Positions 30,463-40,400 of a stretch of DNA of 40,993 nt are shown here, in pieces. The position numbers and the translations under genes are program-made. The stretch covers positions 1 through 40,993 of the forward strand of contig JAZKGQ010000027.1 in assembly GCA_040385825.1 (NCBI GenBank). The letters are read 5' to 3'. Source of the DNA: JANNNF01 sp040385825. GTDB taxonomy: Bacteria > Pseudomonadota > Alphaproteobacteria > Rhodobacterales > Rhodobacteraceae. The notes under the pieces are model-generated. The model worked only from the letters and a program-made list of their open reading frames with translations, was not told the origin of the DNA and did not search any database. Positions within the stretch are counted from its first letter, which is position 1. Every line of letters starts with the position of its first letter.

Positions 30463-31386
30463 ATGAGCTACGCAGAACGTTTTGCCCAAACTCACAGACT
30501 GAATTATGCCGACGCTTGGCGTCTGGCTGCTGATCACAACACCAGCATGTTGCGCGCCGCAGTGACGGAGCATCCCTGCGAAGGTGAGATGCACACGCCC
30601 GTCACCTATTATGACAGCGGCAAGGCGCAACGCCGCGAAGGGCGCGGGGCGCTTATGCGCGACACCCCGGCCAACCGTCGCCGCCGCTGGCTGAAGTATC
30701 AGCCCACCTTTGACTGTGGCGAGCTGATCGACAGCAACGACAAGTTTCAGGGCATGATGAACTTCCAGTCGCCGCTGCTGAACCATCACATGGCCAACGT
30801 GCGCCGGTTCATCGACCAGGATGTCATTCTGGCCGGGTTCTACGGCGATGCCTATGAAGGCGATCTGGGCCAGACCGCCGTACCGTTTCCGGCTGGCAAT
30901 CAGATTGCGGTCAACGTGCAAGCCGGTGTCGGTACGGGCCCGGTCGGCATGAACCTTGCCAAGATCAAGATGAGCCGCAAACGCCTTGCGCTGAACAAGT
31001 TCGATCTGAACATCGACGAGCCGTACCTGTTTTGTACCGCCGAACAGATCGACGATCTGTCTGAAGAAATTCAGTTGACCAGTGCCGATTACAAGGAAGA
31101 AGCGGGCCCCGCATTCAGCCGCGATGGCAAGCTGAGCAAAGTCTGGAACCACTGGATCGTGGAATATCAGGATTTGCCGATCATCACGGTGGCGGCCCGG
31201 CCGACCCAGCGCAACCCGGTCTGGATCAAATCCTGCATGGCGCTTGGCGTCTGGATGGATGTGACCTCGAACGCCTATCCGCGCCCCGAGCTGGATAACG
31301 AGCTGTACATGATCGTGAAGGCGAACATGGATTGCCGCCGTCTGGATGAAAAAGGCTGCATGGACATCCTGTCTGACATCCTCTGA
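30463..31386 (+). CDS. Major capsid protein (307 aa)
   Basis: ATG 30463 (MSYAERF), with GAGGAG upstream. The protein begins with a helical segment (MSYAERFAQTHRLNYADAWRLAADHNTSML). It has RRRWLKYQPTFDCGELIDSNDKFQGMMNFQSPLLNHHMANVRRFIDQDVIL and the C-terminal WIKSCMALGVWMDVTSNAYPRPELDNELYMIVKANMDCRRLDEKG. The length and the terminal beta/alpha pattern, ending in a gateway of hydrophobic strands, fit HK97-fold capsids of small podoviruses. It follows the scaffold gene and has its own leader. Confidence 0.82.
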   Translation: MSYAERFAQTHRLNYADAWRLAADHNTSMLRAAVTEHPCEGEMHTPVTYYDSGKAQRREGRGALMRDTPANRRRRWLKYQPTFDCGELIDSNDKFQGMMNFQSPLLNHHMANVRRFIDQDVILAGFYGDAYEGDLGQTAVPFPAGNQIAVNVQAGVGTGPVGMNLAKIKMSRKRLALNKFDLNIDEPYLFCTAEQIDDLSEEIQLTSADYKEEAGPAFSRDGKLSKVWNHWIVEYQDLPIITVAARPTQRNPVWIKSCMALGVWMDVTSNAYPRPELDNELYMIVKANMDCRRLDEKGCMDILSDIL

Positions 31387-31389
31387 TCC

Positions 31390-31412
31390 CGCCCTGACCT
31401 TGCGGTCGGGCG
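31390..31412 (+). terminator. Hairpin after capsid gene
   Basis: CGCCC-T-GACC / loop TTGC / GGTC-GGGCG, directly after the capsid stop and without a T-run. It is probably an mRNA 3'-protecting or partial terminator hairpin that lets capsid mRNA outnumber downstream genes. Confidence 0.55.
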
Positions 31413-31458
31413 ATGCGCGCCCGGCCTGCCCCCCATCCCCCAATGAGGAAGGCTGATC

Positions 31459-31935
31459 ATGGCCATTCGTACTGACGTTAAATCCGACATCTACGGCAGC
31501 TCTGCCGTCGGGGCCTATGCCGCCCCCTTTGCATCCGCCCGCGACGGCAAATTGCACCGCGTATCAGGCCGCGTGTCCTGTCTGATCACTGACAACACCG
31601 GGTCGCGGTTCTTGCTGTGCCAGATCCCCACTTCGGCGATCATCCTGTCAAACTCTTTCATCCGCACTGACAACTGGGGCTTTGCCCAAGCGGTCGTTGG
31701 GACGATCGGTTTGACCACGGGCCTGCTGAACGTGGCCAAGGCCACCGGCGCTGCTGTGGGCAACCAGCTTGTCACCATGTTCGGGGCCAAGCAAAACCAG
31801 CCTGCCTGGCAGCAAGCCGGTCTGGCAGCAGCACCTGTGATGGCCCCGTTCCTTGACATCTTTGCCTTTGGGATTGCCGACGCCACTGTGGCGGGCACCA
31901 TGGACTTCGACATCACCTACGCCAACCATTTCTAA
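31459..31935 (+). CDS. Minor head/decoration-like protein (158 aa)
   Basis: ATG 31459, with GAGGAAGG upstream. MAIRTDVKSDIYGSSAVGAYAAPFASARDGKLHRVSGRVSCLITDNTGSRFLLCQIPTSAIILSNSFIRTDNWGFAQAVVG... is beta-rich with few charged residues, like small cement or fibre-type head proteins encoded after the capsid in podoviruses. No specific family was confirmed. Confidence 0.6.
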   Translation: MAIRTDVKSDIYGSSAVGAYAAPFASARDGKLHRVSGRVSCLITDNTGSRFLLCQIPTSAIILSNSFIRTDNWGFAQAVVGTIGLTTGLLNVAKATGAAVGNQLVTMFGAKQNQPAWQQAGLAAAPVMAPFLDIFAFGIADATVAGTMDFDITYANHF

Positions 31936-31947
31936 GGCTGGCGCAGA

Positions 31948-32565
31948 ATGACCATCCTTCAGGCGGAAAGTGCGACTGCGATTTGCCAGCGTGCCCTTGG
32001 GTGGGCTGAACATCGCAACACGTTCGACAGCCTGGAGGATGCCTCGCAATTGGCCCGTGAATGCCGGTTGCGTTATGACATTCGCCGCCGTGCCGTGCTG
32101 GAGGGCCTCGACTGGCGTTTTGCCCGCCGCCGCCGTGCCGCCCAGGCGGTAGAGGCCGACGCCACCCCGCCGGAATATCCCTTTGCCTGGGCACGCCCGC
32201 CCGAACATCTGCGCATCCGGGGCATGTTTGCTGCCACCAGCCGCACGCCCCTGCGCCATGTGATCGAGGATGTGATTTACACTGCTGAGGGTGGCCCGTT
32301 GCAGGTGGTGTTCACCTATGACGCCAGCAACCCCGCGCTGTTCCCGCCCGTGTTCACCACGGCGCTGGAATTCCTGCTCGCGTCCGAATTTGCCATGCTT
32401 TATGCGCGGTCGGTCAACCGCGCCGAGATCATGCTCGCCAATTTCCGCCGCGCGATGGAGGAGGCCGACGCGACAGAGGCCGCTGAGCGCAGCGAGGACG
32501 AGGCCTATGCCTGCGGGTCTTGGGTTGATGCCATTCAGACCCCGTGGTTCGGGGGGTATGCCTGA
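31948..32565 (+). CDS. Tail tubular protein A-like adaptor (T7 gp11-like)
   Basis: 205 aa. TILQAESATAICQRALGWAEHRNTFDSLEDASQLARECRLRYDIRRRAVLEGLDWRFARRR matches the head-to-tail gatekeeper pattern: the AI...LG..... then ..A..C...YD..R..vL....W.FA. The C-terminus is helical (FLLASEFAMLYARSVNRAEIMLANFRRAMEEADATEAA). It forms the ring linking portal and nozzle. TGATG overlap with the tubular B gene supports the pairing. Confidence 0.82.
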   Translation: MTILQAESATAICQRALGWAEHRNTFDSLEDASQLARECRLRYDIRRRAVLEGLDWRFARRRRAAQAVEADATPPEYPFAWARPPEHLRIRGMFAATSRTPLRHVIEDVIYTAEGGPLQVVFTYDASNPALFPPVFTTALEFLLASEFAMLYARSVNRAEIMLANFRRAMEEADATEAAERSEDEAYACGSWVDAIQTPWFGGYA

Positions 32566-35018
32566 TGGTGCGTGTCAGCCCGCCCGCGTTTTCGGTCGCA
32601 TCGGGCGAACTGTCCGAACTGATGTATGGCCGCCGCGATTTTGTGCGGTTCCAGAACGGCGCGCGGGCCTTGCGCGGGTTTATCCCGCTGCCCGAAGGCC
32701 CTGTGACGCGCGTGCCCGGCACCCGGTTCATGGGGTACGCGCGGGGCGACGGGTTGCGCGCCCGCCTGATGGCCTTTGTGTTTCGCGATGAAGACGCCGT
32801 CTTGCTGGAATTCACCAACGGCCATCTGCGGTTCTGGCGCGGCGGCGCGCTGATCCTTGACGGCGGGCTGCCCTATGAAATCACCACCCCCTATGACGCC
32901 AATGCGATTGCCCGGCTGCGGTCGCTGCAATCATCGGACCGCGCCTATCTGGTGGACGGTGGGATAGCGCCGCAAACCCTGTCACGTCTTGCCCTGACAA
33001 ACTGGACCATCGCCGCCACGGCCTTTACCGGCGGGCCGTTCGCCCCGCGCAATCTGGACCAGACCAAGGAAATCACCGCAAGTGCCGTCACCGGGGCCGT
33101 CACCCTGACCGCCACCTCTGCCGTTTTCACGGCCGATCACATCGGCACCCAGTTCCAGCTTTACGAAATTGACACGTCCGACACTCCCTACTGGACCGCC
33201 GATCTGCCCGCCAGCATTGGCGACAAGGTGTACTACAGCGGCCGGGTTTACGAGATTGTCGCCTTTGACGACAGTTCGGGCTTTACCGGCAGCGTGGCCC
33301 CCGTCGCCACCCCGGTTGGCCCGTCCTACACCATCGCCGATGACAATCAGGTCAGCTGGACCTTCATCGTTGCGGGCAACACGGGCGGGCATCCGGCCTG
33401 GTCGGCGGCCGAGCTGCTGACCCTTGGCACCCGTCGCCACCTGACCGGCCCCAACCTGACCATCGAAGTCACCGGTTTTGCCATAGGCACGGGCGGATCG
33501 GCGCGCACAACGGGCATCAATCCGCCCGTGCATTCCGAAGGCAACTGGCTGTCTGAAAAAAGCGGCCCGGTCTGGAAGGCGCTGCATGATGGCAATGGCA
33601 TCGTGCGCATTACCGGCGTGACCACTGCGTTGATCGCCACCGGCACCGTGGAAAAGCGACTGCCGGATGGGCTGCTGACCAAGCCGACGTATCGGTGGGC
33701 CGAACAGGCCTGGTCAAACGCGCGGGGCTGGCCGGTTGTCATCGGCGGGTTTGAACAGCGCCAGATGTATGCCGGAACCAAAACCGAGCCGCGCACCCTG
33801 TGGACCAGCGTGATTGGCGGCACCACCAACATGACGACCGGCGCGAATGATGATGACGGGTTTTCCTACATTATGACCGCGAGGCCCCGGAAAACTGGCC
33901 CGATCCGGTCTATGGTGGATGCAGGCGACGTGCTGTTTATCGGCACATCGGCTGATGAATTGTCGGGCAGGTCCACCGATCTGGACCGCGCCTTTGCCCG
34001 GGAAACCGCCAAGTTCAGCATCGACAGCACCGAAGGCTGTGGCATAGCCGAACCCGTTGTGGTGAACAGCAGTCCGGTGTTCATCGACAAAAGTGGCCTG
34101 CGTCTGATCACGATGGCCGTGGATGGCAACACCGGCCGGTTCCGCCCGGAAATCCTGACCCAAATCGCCCGGCACATCCTGTCGCCCGGGGCCACGCGTC
34201 TGGTGTATCAGTCGGTGCCGGTGCCCATCCTTTGGATGGTGCTGGAAGACGGCGATCTGGCCGCTTTGACCTATAGCCCCACCCAGCAGGTTGTCGGTTT
34301 TCACCGGCATGACATCGGCGGCGGCTTTGTCGAAGACATCGAGGTGCTGCCCAGCGATGACGGACGGTCGGAACATCTGTGGCTGGTGGTGCGCCGCACC
34401 CTGAACGGGTCGGTTAAACGCTGCATCGAGCGGATGGAACACCCGTTCATCAATCTGACCGGCACCACCATGCCGATGGCCGATGCGTGGCATCAGTTTT
34501 GTGCCTTTCGCTGGCAAGGGGCGGCGGGCACCGTCATCCCCTGCCCAGATCATCTGGAAGGGCAGGCCGTTCTGGCCTGGACCGACCTTGGCGCGTTCGC
34601 GGGAACCGTCACGGCGGGGGCCTTGACCCTGCCGCGCGCGGTGACATCCGCGATTATCGGCCTTGATGGCACGGCGCGGCAACGCTTTGACACCCTCGAT
34701 CTGGTGAGCGGTCAGCCCGACGGCGGGGATGACGGCCGCTTGCGCGCGCATCGCGCCACAGGGGTTCGGCTGCACCGCAGCGCGGGCGGCACCGTGCAGG
34801 TGGTGGGCATTACCGACGCCAAGGAAATTGAACTGTCCGATGCCACCCCGCTGATTAACCTCGATGCCTTTCAGACCCCGACCCTGCACGATGGCATTGT
34901 CGAGGCCGCTGGCATGAAGGGCTGGGATCATCAGCAGTTTCTGCGCTTTCGCCCCGATCCCGGCGCGCCGCTGACCATCACGGCGCGCACCCCCACCATC
35001 ATGATCACGGACGATTGA
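32565..35018 (+). CDS. Tail tubular protein B-like nozzle (T7 gp12-like, 817 aa)
   Basis: Starts at ATG 32565 (MVRVSPPAFSVASGELSELMYGRRDFVRFQNGARALRGFIPLPEGPVTRVPGTRFMG). The opening, with P.F..GE.S..L.GR.D...Y..G...L.NFI..P.G...R.PGT.., is the hallmark of gp12-type stabilisation/tubular proteins. The rest is beta-propeller-like, including GFEQRQMYAGTKTEPRTLWTSVIG, GTSADELSGRS, and a C-terminal region ending TITARTPTIMITDD. It makes the hexameric tail nozzle on which the tailspike docks. Confidence 0.88.
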   Translation: MVRVSPPAFSVASGELSELMYGRRDFVRFQNGARALRGFIPLPEGPVTRVPGTRFMGYARGDGLRARLMAFVFRDEDAVLLEFTNGHLRFWRGGALILDGGLPYEITTPYDANAIARLRSLQSSDRAYLVDGGIAPQTLSRLALTNWTIAATAFTGGPFAPRNLDQTKEITASAVTGAVTLTATSAVFTADHIGTQFQLYEIDTSDTPYWTADLPASIGDKVYYSGRVYEIVAFDDSSGFTGSVAPVATPVGPSYTIADDNQVSWTFIVAGNTGGHPAWSAAELLTLGTRRHLTGPNLTIEVTGFAIGTGGSARTTGINPPVHSEGNWLSEKSGPVWKALHDGNGIVRITGVTTALIATGTVEKRLPDGLLTKPTYRWAEQAWSNARGWPVVIGGFEQRQMYAGTKTEPRTLWTSVIGGTTNMTTGANDDDGFSYIMTARPRKTGPIRSMVDAGDVLFIGTSADELSGRSTDLDRAFARETAKFSIDSTEGCGIAEPVVVNSSPVFIDKSGLRLITMAVDGNTGRFRPEILTQIARHILSPGATRLVYQSVPVPILWMVLEDGDLAALTYSPTQQVVGFHRHDIGGGFVEDIEVLPSDDGRSEHLWLVVRRTLNGSVKRCIERMEHPFINLTGTTMPMADAWHQFCAFRWQGAAGTVIPCPDHLEGQAVLAWTDLGAFAGTVTAGALTLPRAVTSAIIGLDGTARQRFDTLDLVSGQPDGGDDGRLRAHRATGVRLHRSAGGTVQVVGITDAKEIELSDATPLINLDAFQTPTLHDGIVEAAGMKGWDHQQFLRFRPDPGAPLTITARTPTIMITDD

Positions 35019-35019
35019 C

Positions 35020-35466
35020 ATGTGCGATTTCGGCGCTGCCATGCTTGCTCTGTCTGTCGGTACCGGGGTGTATTCCGGGGTCCAGCAATCTGGCATGGCC
35101 AAGCAGAACGCGGCCTTCGCGCGGTACGAGGCTGAACAAACCCGCGAGATCGGCAAGGCCAATGAAGCCCGCGCACGGGACCGGATGTCGCGGCTGATTG
35201 CCCGCCAGCGTGGCCAGCTTGCGACGCGCGGCGTGCGGCTGGACAGCGCCTCTGCCCTCGATCTGGGCGAAGATGCCGCCAAGGAAAGCTTCATGGAGGC
35301 CCAAGCCGCGCGGTTCAACACCGATGTGCGGGTCAATGCCAAGAACAATGAGGCCGCAATCAGCGACTTCACCGCCCGCACCAGCATGGTCAACGGCATC
35401 TTTGGCACCGGGGCGCGTGCGCTTGGTCAGGCGCTGGAGCTGTGGCCTGAATTGCAGGGCGCTTAG
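35020..35466 (+). CDS. Internal virion protein, T7 gp14-like (148 aa)
   Basis: MCDFGAAMLALSVGTGVYSGVQQSGMAKQNAAFARYEAEQTREIGKANEARARDRMSRLIARQRGQLATRGVRLDSASALDL... starts with a short hydrophobic helix and continues as a long charged helix with AARG.RL.SGSA-type sequence. This matches gp14-type ejection proteins that form the outer-membrane pore of the T7 ejectosome. It lies one base after the nozzle gene. Confidence 0.8.
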   Translation: MCDFGAAMLALSVGTGVYSGVQQSGMAKQNAAFARYEAEQTREIGKANEARARDRMSRLIARQRGQLATRGVRLDSASALDLGEDAAKESFMEAQAARFNTDVRVNAKNNEAAISDFTARTSMVNGIFGTGARALGQALELWPELQGA

Positions 35467-37461
35467 ATGGCCATCATTGTCCCCGAAGCGCAGACGCCCT
35501 TCAGCCTGGTGGAACAACCCCGGGTCAACCCAAACGCCCCGACCGGGGCCGAAGGAATTGGCGCGTTGGCGGATGTTGCCATCAACATGCAGGCCAAAAA
35601 GGTTGCCGCCGAGCAAGCGCGCATGGTGCGTGAAGCCCGGCTGACCGCCTTTGAGGGCCTCGACGAGCTGGCCTTCAAATACGAGAACGACACCAATCTG
35701 GACGGGCTGACCGGCCGGTGGGAGGCCGACGCGGGCAGTCTGACCGGCGGCATCGCCAAAGGTCTGCCCGCCCATCTGCGCGAAGAATTCCAACTGTCCA
35801 TGCGCGAGACCGTTGCGCCGCGCACCGGGGCCGTGCGCCGCCGCGAATATGCGCTGTATCAGGACCGCGAGATGGCAAGCCTGAACGGCGACATCCGCCG
35901 CTATGAAAGCTCTGCCGCCAAGGCCCCGGACACAGAAGCGCGCGACAAGATTTTGGGCGAGGCCGCCGCCGACATTGGCCGCGCGGTTGATCTGGGCCTG
36001 ATTTCTGCCGTTGAGGGCGATGCGATGATGGCGGATATTCCGGCCAATGTCGCCCGGGTTTCAGCCATATCGGCGCTGTCTGATGACCCGCAAGGCTACC
36101 TCGACCGCGACGAGGCGGGCGAATTTGCCGCTCTGACCCCGCAGGAAGCCGAACAGAACCGCGTAAATGCGCGGCGTCTGCTGACATCGCAGGAAGCCAC
36201 CGCTGCGCGCGAGGCAGAGCTTGCCGCCAAGACTGCCGACAAGGCCCTGGGCGACGAGGCGGACGCAGCCATCAAGGTGCTGGACGGTGGCCTGCCCTTT
36301 GATGATCTGCCTGCCTTGCTGGCCCGCACCCGGGGCACGCCGCACTATGACCGGCTGCAAGGCGCGCTGGACGGGCAGGCCACCAGCGGCAACTTTGCCG
36401 TGCTGCCGCCTGCTGACCAGAAAGCCGAGATTGAACGGCTGAGGGCCAGTGCCACGGGCGATCCCGCCGATGTAGGTCGGTTGAACCGCCTGAAGACGAT
36501 AGCAACCAACACCGAAGCCAGCCTGAAGGCCGATCCCTTGGCGCATGTGCGCGACCGCCGGATCATGCCGATCGAGCCGGTGGATATCGCGGACCCGGCA
36601 TCGGTCAGCCGTCGCATTGCCGAAGCCGAAACCGTGTTTCGCGATTACACCCCGACGGCCAGTGAAATCCGGTATTTTGATGCGCCCGAGGCGGAGCGAT
36701 ACGGCGCGATCCTGTCTGGCCCCGATCCGGATCAGGCGCTTGGCGTGGTGGCCTCCATCACCGCCACCTTTGGCAGCCGCGCGCCCGTGGCCCTGGCGCA
36801 GATCGGGGCCAAGGACAAGGTCGCGCATCTGGCTGGGGCCTTGGTGATGGAAACCGGCGATGCCACCGCCGCGCGGACCATCTTTCAGGGCCGTGCGCTG
36901 AAGGCCGAAGGTAAAGGCAGCACGGTTGCGGCTGAGCTGCGCCGGTCGGTTGCCGCAGAACTGGCCCCCGCGTTTTCCGCCAGCAACGATCCCCGGCTGA
37001 TCACGTTGCTGGACGGTGCCGACGCACATTATGCGGCATCCGGCGTTGCCATCGCAGACCCAAAATCGGACGAGGCCCGCGCGGCTTACCGCCGATCGGT
37101 GCAGGCGGCAGCGGCGGGTACAAGCCGGGGCGATGCCACCTATGGCGGCGTGCAGGATGTGCATGGCCGTGGAACCTTGCTGCCCCCGGGCATGACGGCA
37201 GGTGCGGTTGAAACGGCGGTCAGCAGCTTCGGCGAAAGCCATTGGAAACGCGCCTCTGCCACCGGGCATTTGCCGCGCGGCTTTGCCAATTTCAGCGCCG
37301 AAGACCGGGAAAGCTGGACCGTGCTGTCCCTGCCCAAGGGCGGCTATGCCATTGGTGTTCGCACCGCAGACGGTCAACTTTCCTACCTTCAGGACGATGG
37401 GCAGGCCAACGGCATCTACACCTTCGATCTGCAATCCCTTGTCACGGGGAGGTCGAACTGA
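35467..37461 (+). CDS. Internal virion protein, T7 gp15-like (664 aa)
   Basis: Starts immediately after the gp14-like stop. The N-terminus (FSLVEQPRVNPNAPTGAEGIGALADVAINMQAKKVAAEQARM) precedes a very long helical region rich in Ala, Glu and Arg, and a more beta-like C-terminal 100 residues (GYAIGVRTADGQLSYLQDDGQANGIYTFD). Gene order (14-, 15-, 16-like) and helical content support an ejectosome tube protein. It has no enzymatic motif. TGATG overlap with the next gene. Confidence 0.72.
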   Translation: MAIIVPEAQTPFSLVEQPRVNPNAPTGAEGIGALADVAINMQAKKVAAEQARMVREARLTAFEGLDELAFKYENDTNLDGLTGRWEADAGSLTGGIAKGLPAHLREEFQLSMRETVAPRTGAVRRREYALYQDREMASLNGDIRRYESSAAKAPDTEARDKILGEAAADIGRAVDLGLISAVEGDAMMADIPANVARVSAISALSDDPQGYLDRDEAGEFAALTPQEAEQNRVNARRLLTSQEATAAREAELAAKTADKALGDEADAAIKVLDGGLPFDDLPALLARTRGTPHYDRLQGALDGQATSGNFAVLPPADQKAEIERLRASATGDPADVGRLNRLKTIATNTEASLKADPLAHVRDRRIMPIEPVDIADPASVSRRIAEAETVFRDYTPTASEIRYFDAPEAERYGAILSGPDPDQALGVVASITATFGSRAPVALAQIGAKDKVAHLAGALVMETGDATAARTIFQGRALKAEGKGSTVAAELRRSVAAELAPAFSASNDPRLITLLDGADAHYAASGVAIADPKSDEARAAYRRSVQAAAAGTSRGDATYGGVQDVHGRGTLLPPGMTAGAVETAVSSFGESHWKRASATGHLPRGFANFSAEDRESWTVLSLPKGGYAIGVRTADGQLSYLQDDGQANGIYTFDLQSLVTGRSN

Positions 37462-40400
37462 TGGCGGACATCGACCCAGACACCGGCCTGCCAATCTATG
37501 CCTTCGACCGCCCCGAAACCGGCGATCTGGCCTTGGCCCCGGCACAGTTTGAAAAGGACGCGATCGAGAATAATTATTGGCGCTTGCGCCAGCGCCGGAC
37601 CGGCGAGGCGGAACAGCAGTCGCTGGAGGCGCTGTCCGAAACCATCTATGGCGACCGCCGGGCCTTCATGACCTCCCCGGTGGATGTGCCGGAATACAAC
37701 ATCACCGCCAAGCGCGATGCACAGATTGCCGCCATGTTCGCCACCAGCGACCGGCTGCGCGCCAATATGCCGGGCGAGTTTGCCAACCTGCCCTCATCGT
37801 TCGACGATCTGAAAGCGCAGGCCGAAGCGACGGCCCGCCGCGAGCTGCAAGAGGAGTTGGAAGACACCGACGGCGTCATCGCCAACCGCAGCGACCCTAA
37901 TGTTCTGGGCGGGGCTGCGTCGTTTATGGGCAGCATGGCGGCAGGTGTTTCCGACATCGAGGGCGTGGCCACCCTGCCGTTTGGTGCCGGGGCAGGCAGC
38001 CTTGCCCGCACGGTCCTGATCGAAAGCTTGCTTGGCGGGGCCGGTGCTGCGATGCAGATCCCCGCGCAACAGGATCAGGCGGCGTTTCTGGGCACCAAGG
38101 CCCCCGATCCGGTAGACCAGGTGCTGATGGGCTTTGCCTTTGGCGCGGCCCTGCCGATTGCAGGCCGGGGCGTCGTGCTGGGGGCCAACAGCCTGACCCC
38201 GTCGGGCCGTGTTGCCAACCGCGAGTTGCTGTCCTTTGGCCGTCGCAAGGATGCCACCCCGGCTGAACGCGGGGCCACGCAGGTGCTAGGCCGTGAGGAG
38301 GCCACCCGCGACACCGCCCCCAAAGGGATTGCCCCGGACGATCACGCGGCCCGGGTGAACCAAGCCGAAGTCGCGCTGGAAGACAGCAAGATCGAGATGA
38401 TCCGGGCGCGGGATGTGATCCCGGATGTGGGCCGCAAGGACGCCGCCGCAGCGGAAAGCCCCTATGCCGTGTCGCGCAGCGCGCGGCCCGCGTCTGACGT
38501 GACCGTGGACTACGATCTTGCAGGCAAGACCCGTGACAAGCCGGTCAGCGACAGTTTTCTGGCGGACCTGCAATCTGCCGTAGCCCCTTTGGGCGATGAC
38601 ATCGGCGTCAAGATCGTGTCAGGCGGGCAGGATGCAATCGGCACCCCGGGCGGCAAACGTAAAGGCAGTGAGCGGCACGATGTAGACCATACCGGCCATG
38701 CCCACACCGCTGATGTGGTGCTGACCCGCAACGGCGTTGACGTGCTGCCCGGTGATGACCCTGAGCTCTACGCCCGGTTCCTGTACCGGGCAGCGGGCGT
38801 GTACCCCGGGGTGGGTCACTATGACTGGGGCGTGCATGTGGGCGGGGGCAGTCAAGCGGCTTGGGGCCCCGATACCACATCGGCCACGCTGGACCCGTTG
38901 TTCGGCGAGGCGATCGGTGCGGGCCGTGGCGACGGGGCCCCGCGCCTGCCCAAGGATTACCCCAACACCGAACGGCGCATTCTGGACATGATCGGCGGGG
39001 CCGAAGCGCCGCGAGGGTATGATCAGGTCTATTCAGGCATCCCCGCTGCACAGCGCCCGCCCAAGCCGCTTTCCACCATGACGGTGGATGAGGTGCTGGC
39101 CTGGCAGGACAGCATCGACGGCAGCAACGCATCCGAGGCCGCCGGGCGGTACCAGTACATCGAGGACACCCTGCGCGGCCTGCGCGACCAGGGCGTGGTG
39201 ACGGGCGATGCACTGTTTGACCGCGCGACCCAAGACAAGCTGGCCCTGCATTCCATGCGGCAGGTGGGCCTTGATGACTATCTGAATGGCACGCTGTCCC
39301 CCGAAGCCTTTGGCGACCGTCTGGCCCAGATTTGGGCGGGCCTGCCCATGCTGACCGGCGACAAGGCGGGGCGCAGCTATTACGCGGGCGATGGCATCAA
39401 CGGGTCCACCGTGGGCGCGCAGGAGTTTCTGGATGTGCTGGCCCGGGGCAAACGCTGGCAGCGCACCAGCCTTGGCACCGAAGGCGCGGATGTCCAAAGC
39501 TTTGATCCGCGCAATCTGCAGGTGGATGCAACCGCCTATCAATACAAGATGGGCGGCGATCCCTACGGTGTGACCAACCGGCTGGCCAGCGCCACCAGCT
39601 GGGACACGCTGTCCGCCACCGGCATCATCGTGCATGAACGCCTGAACGGTCAGATGTATGTCGCAGACGGCCACCAGCGCACCGGCCTTGCCCGCCGCCT
39701 GATGGCCGAAGGGCACGAGCCGATCTTGCTGCAAGGCAATGTGCTGAAGGAAGAAGACGGCTGGACCACGGATCTGGTGCGCGCCATCGCCGCCAAGAAG
39801 AACATCAATCAGGAAAGCGGCACGCCGCTGGACGCCGCCAAAATCCTGCGTGACCATCCCGAACTGTTGCGCGATGTCAGCCGCAGCCGCGATTTCATGG
39901 CCAGTGCCCAAGGCCTTGCCGACCTTGCCCCCGGCCCGTTTCAGGCCGTGATCAACGAGGTCATCCCGCAGAACTTCGGCGCGCTTGTCGGCCGGTTCAT
40001 CCCGGACGACGAAAAGCTGCAAGGCGTGGCCATTGCCACCCTGAACAAGGCCGACCCGCCCAATCTGGCGCAAGCCGAAAGCATCGTGCGCGACATTCGC
40101 CGCCTTGGGCTGGAGCGCGCCGCCGACGACGCCCAGATGGACCTGTTCGGCGACGGGTTCGATCTGCGGCAAACCGTGATCAGTGAACGCGCCCGGATCA
40201 GCGACGGCGTGATCAAGGCCGCCCGCGCCGACCGGACCATTTTCAACCGGCTGGAAAAACAGGCCGACACTATCGAGGAGGCAGGCAATGTCCTTAACCG
40301 CAGCGAAAACCTCAGCCGGTCGGAAAATGCCGAGCGCATCCTCCAGCGGTTCCTCATCCTCGCCGACCAGCCCGGCCCCGTCCGCGATGCCCTCGACGTT

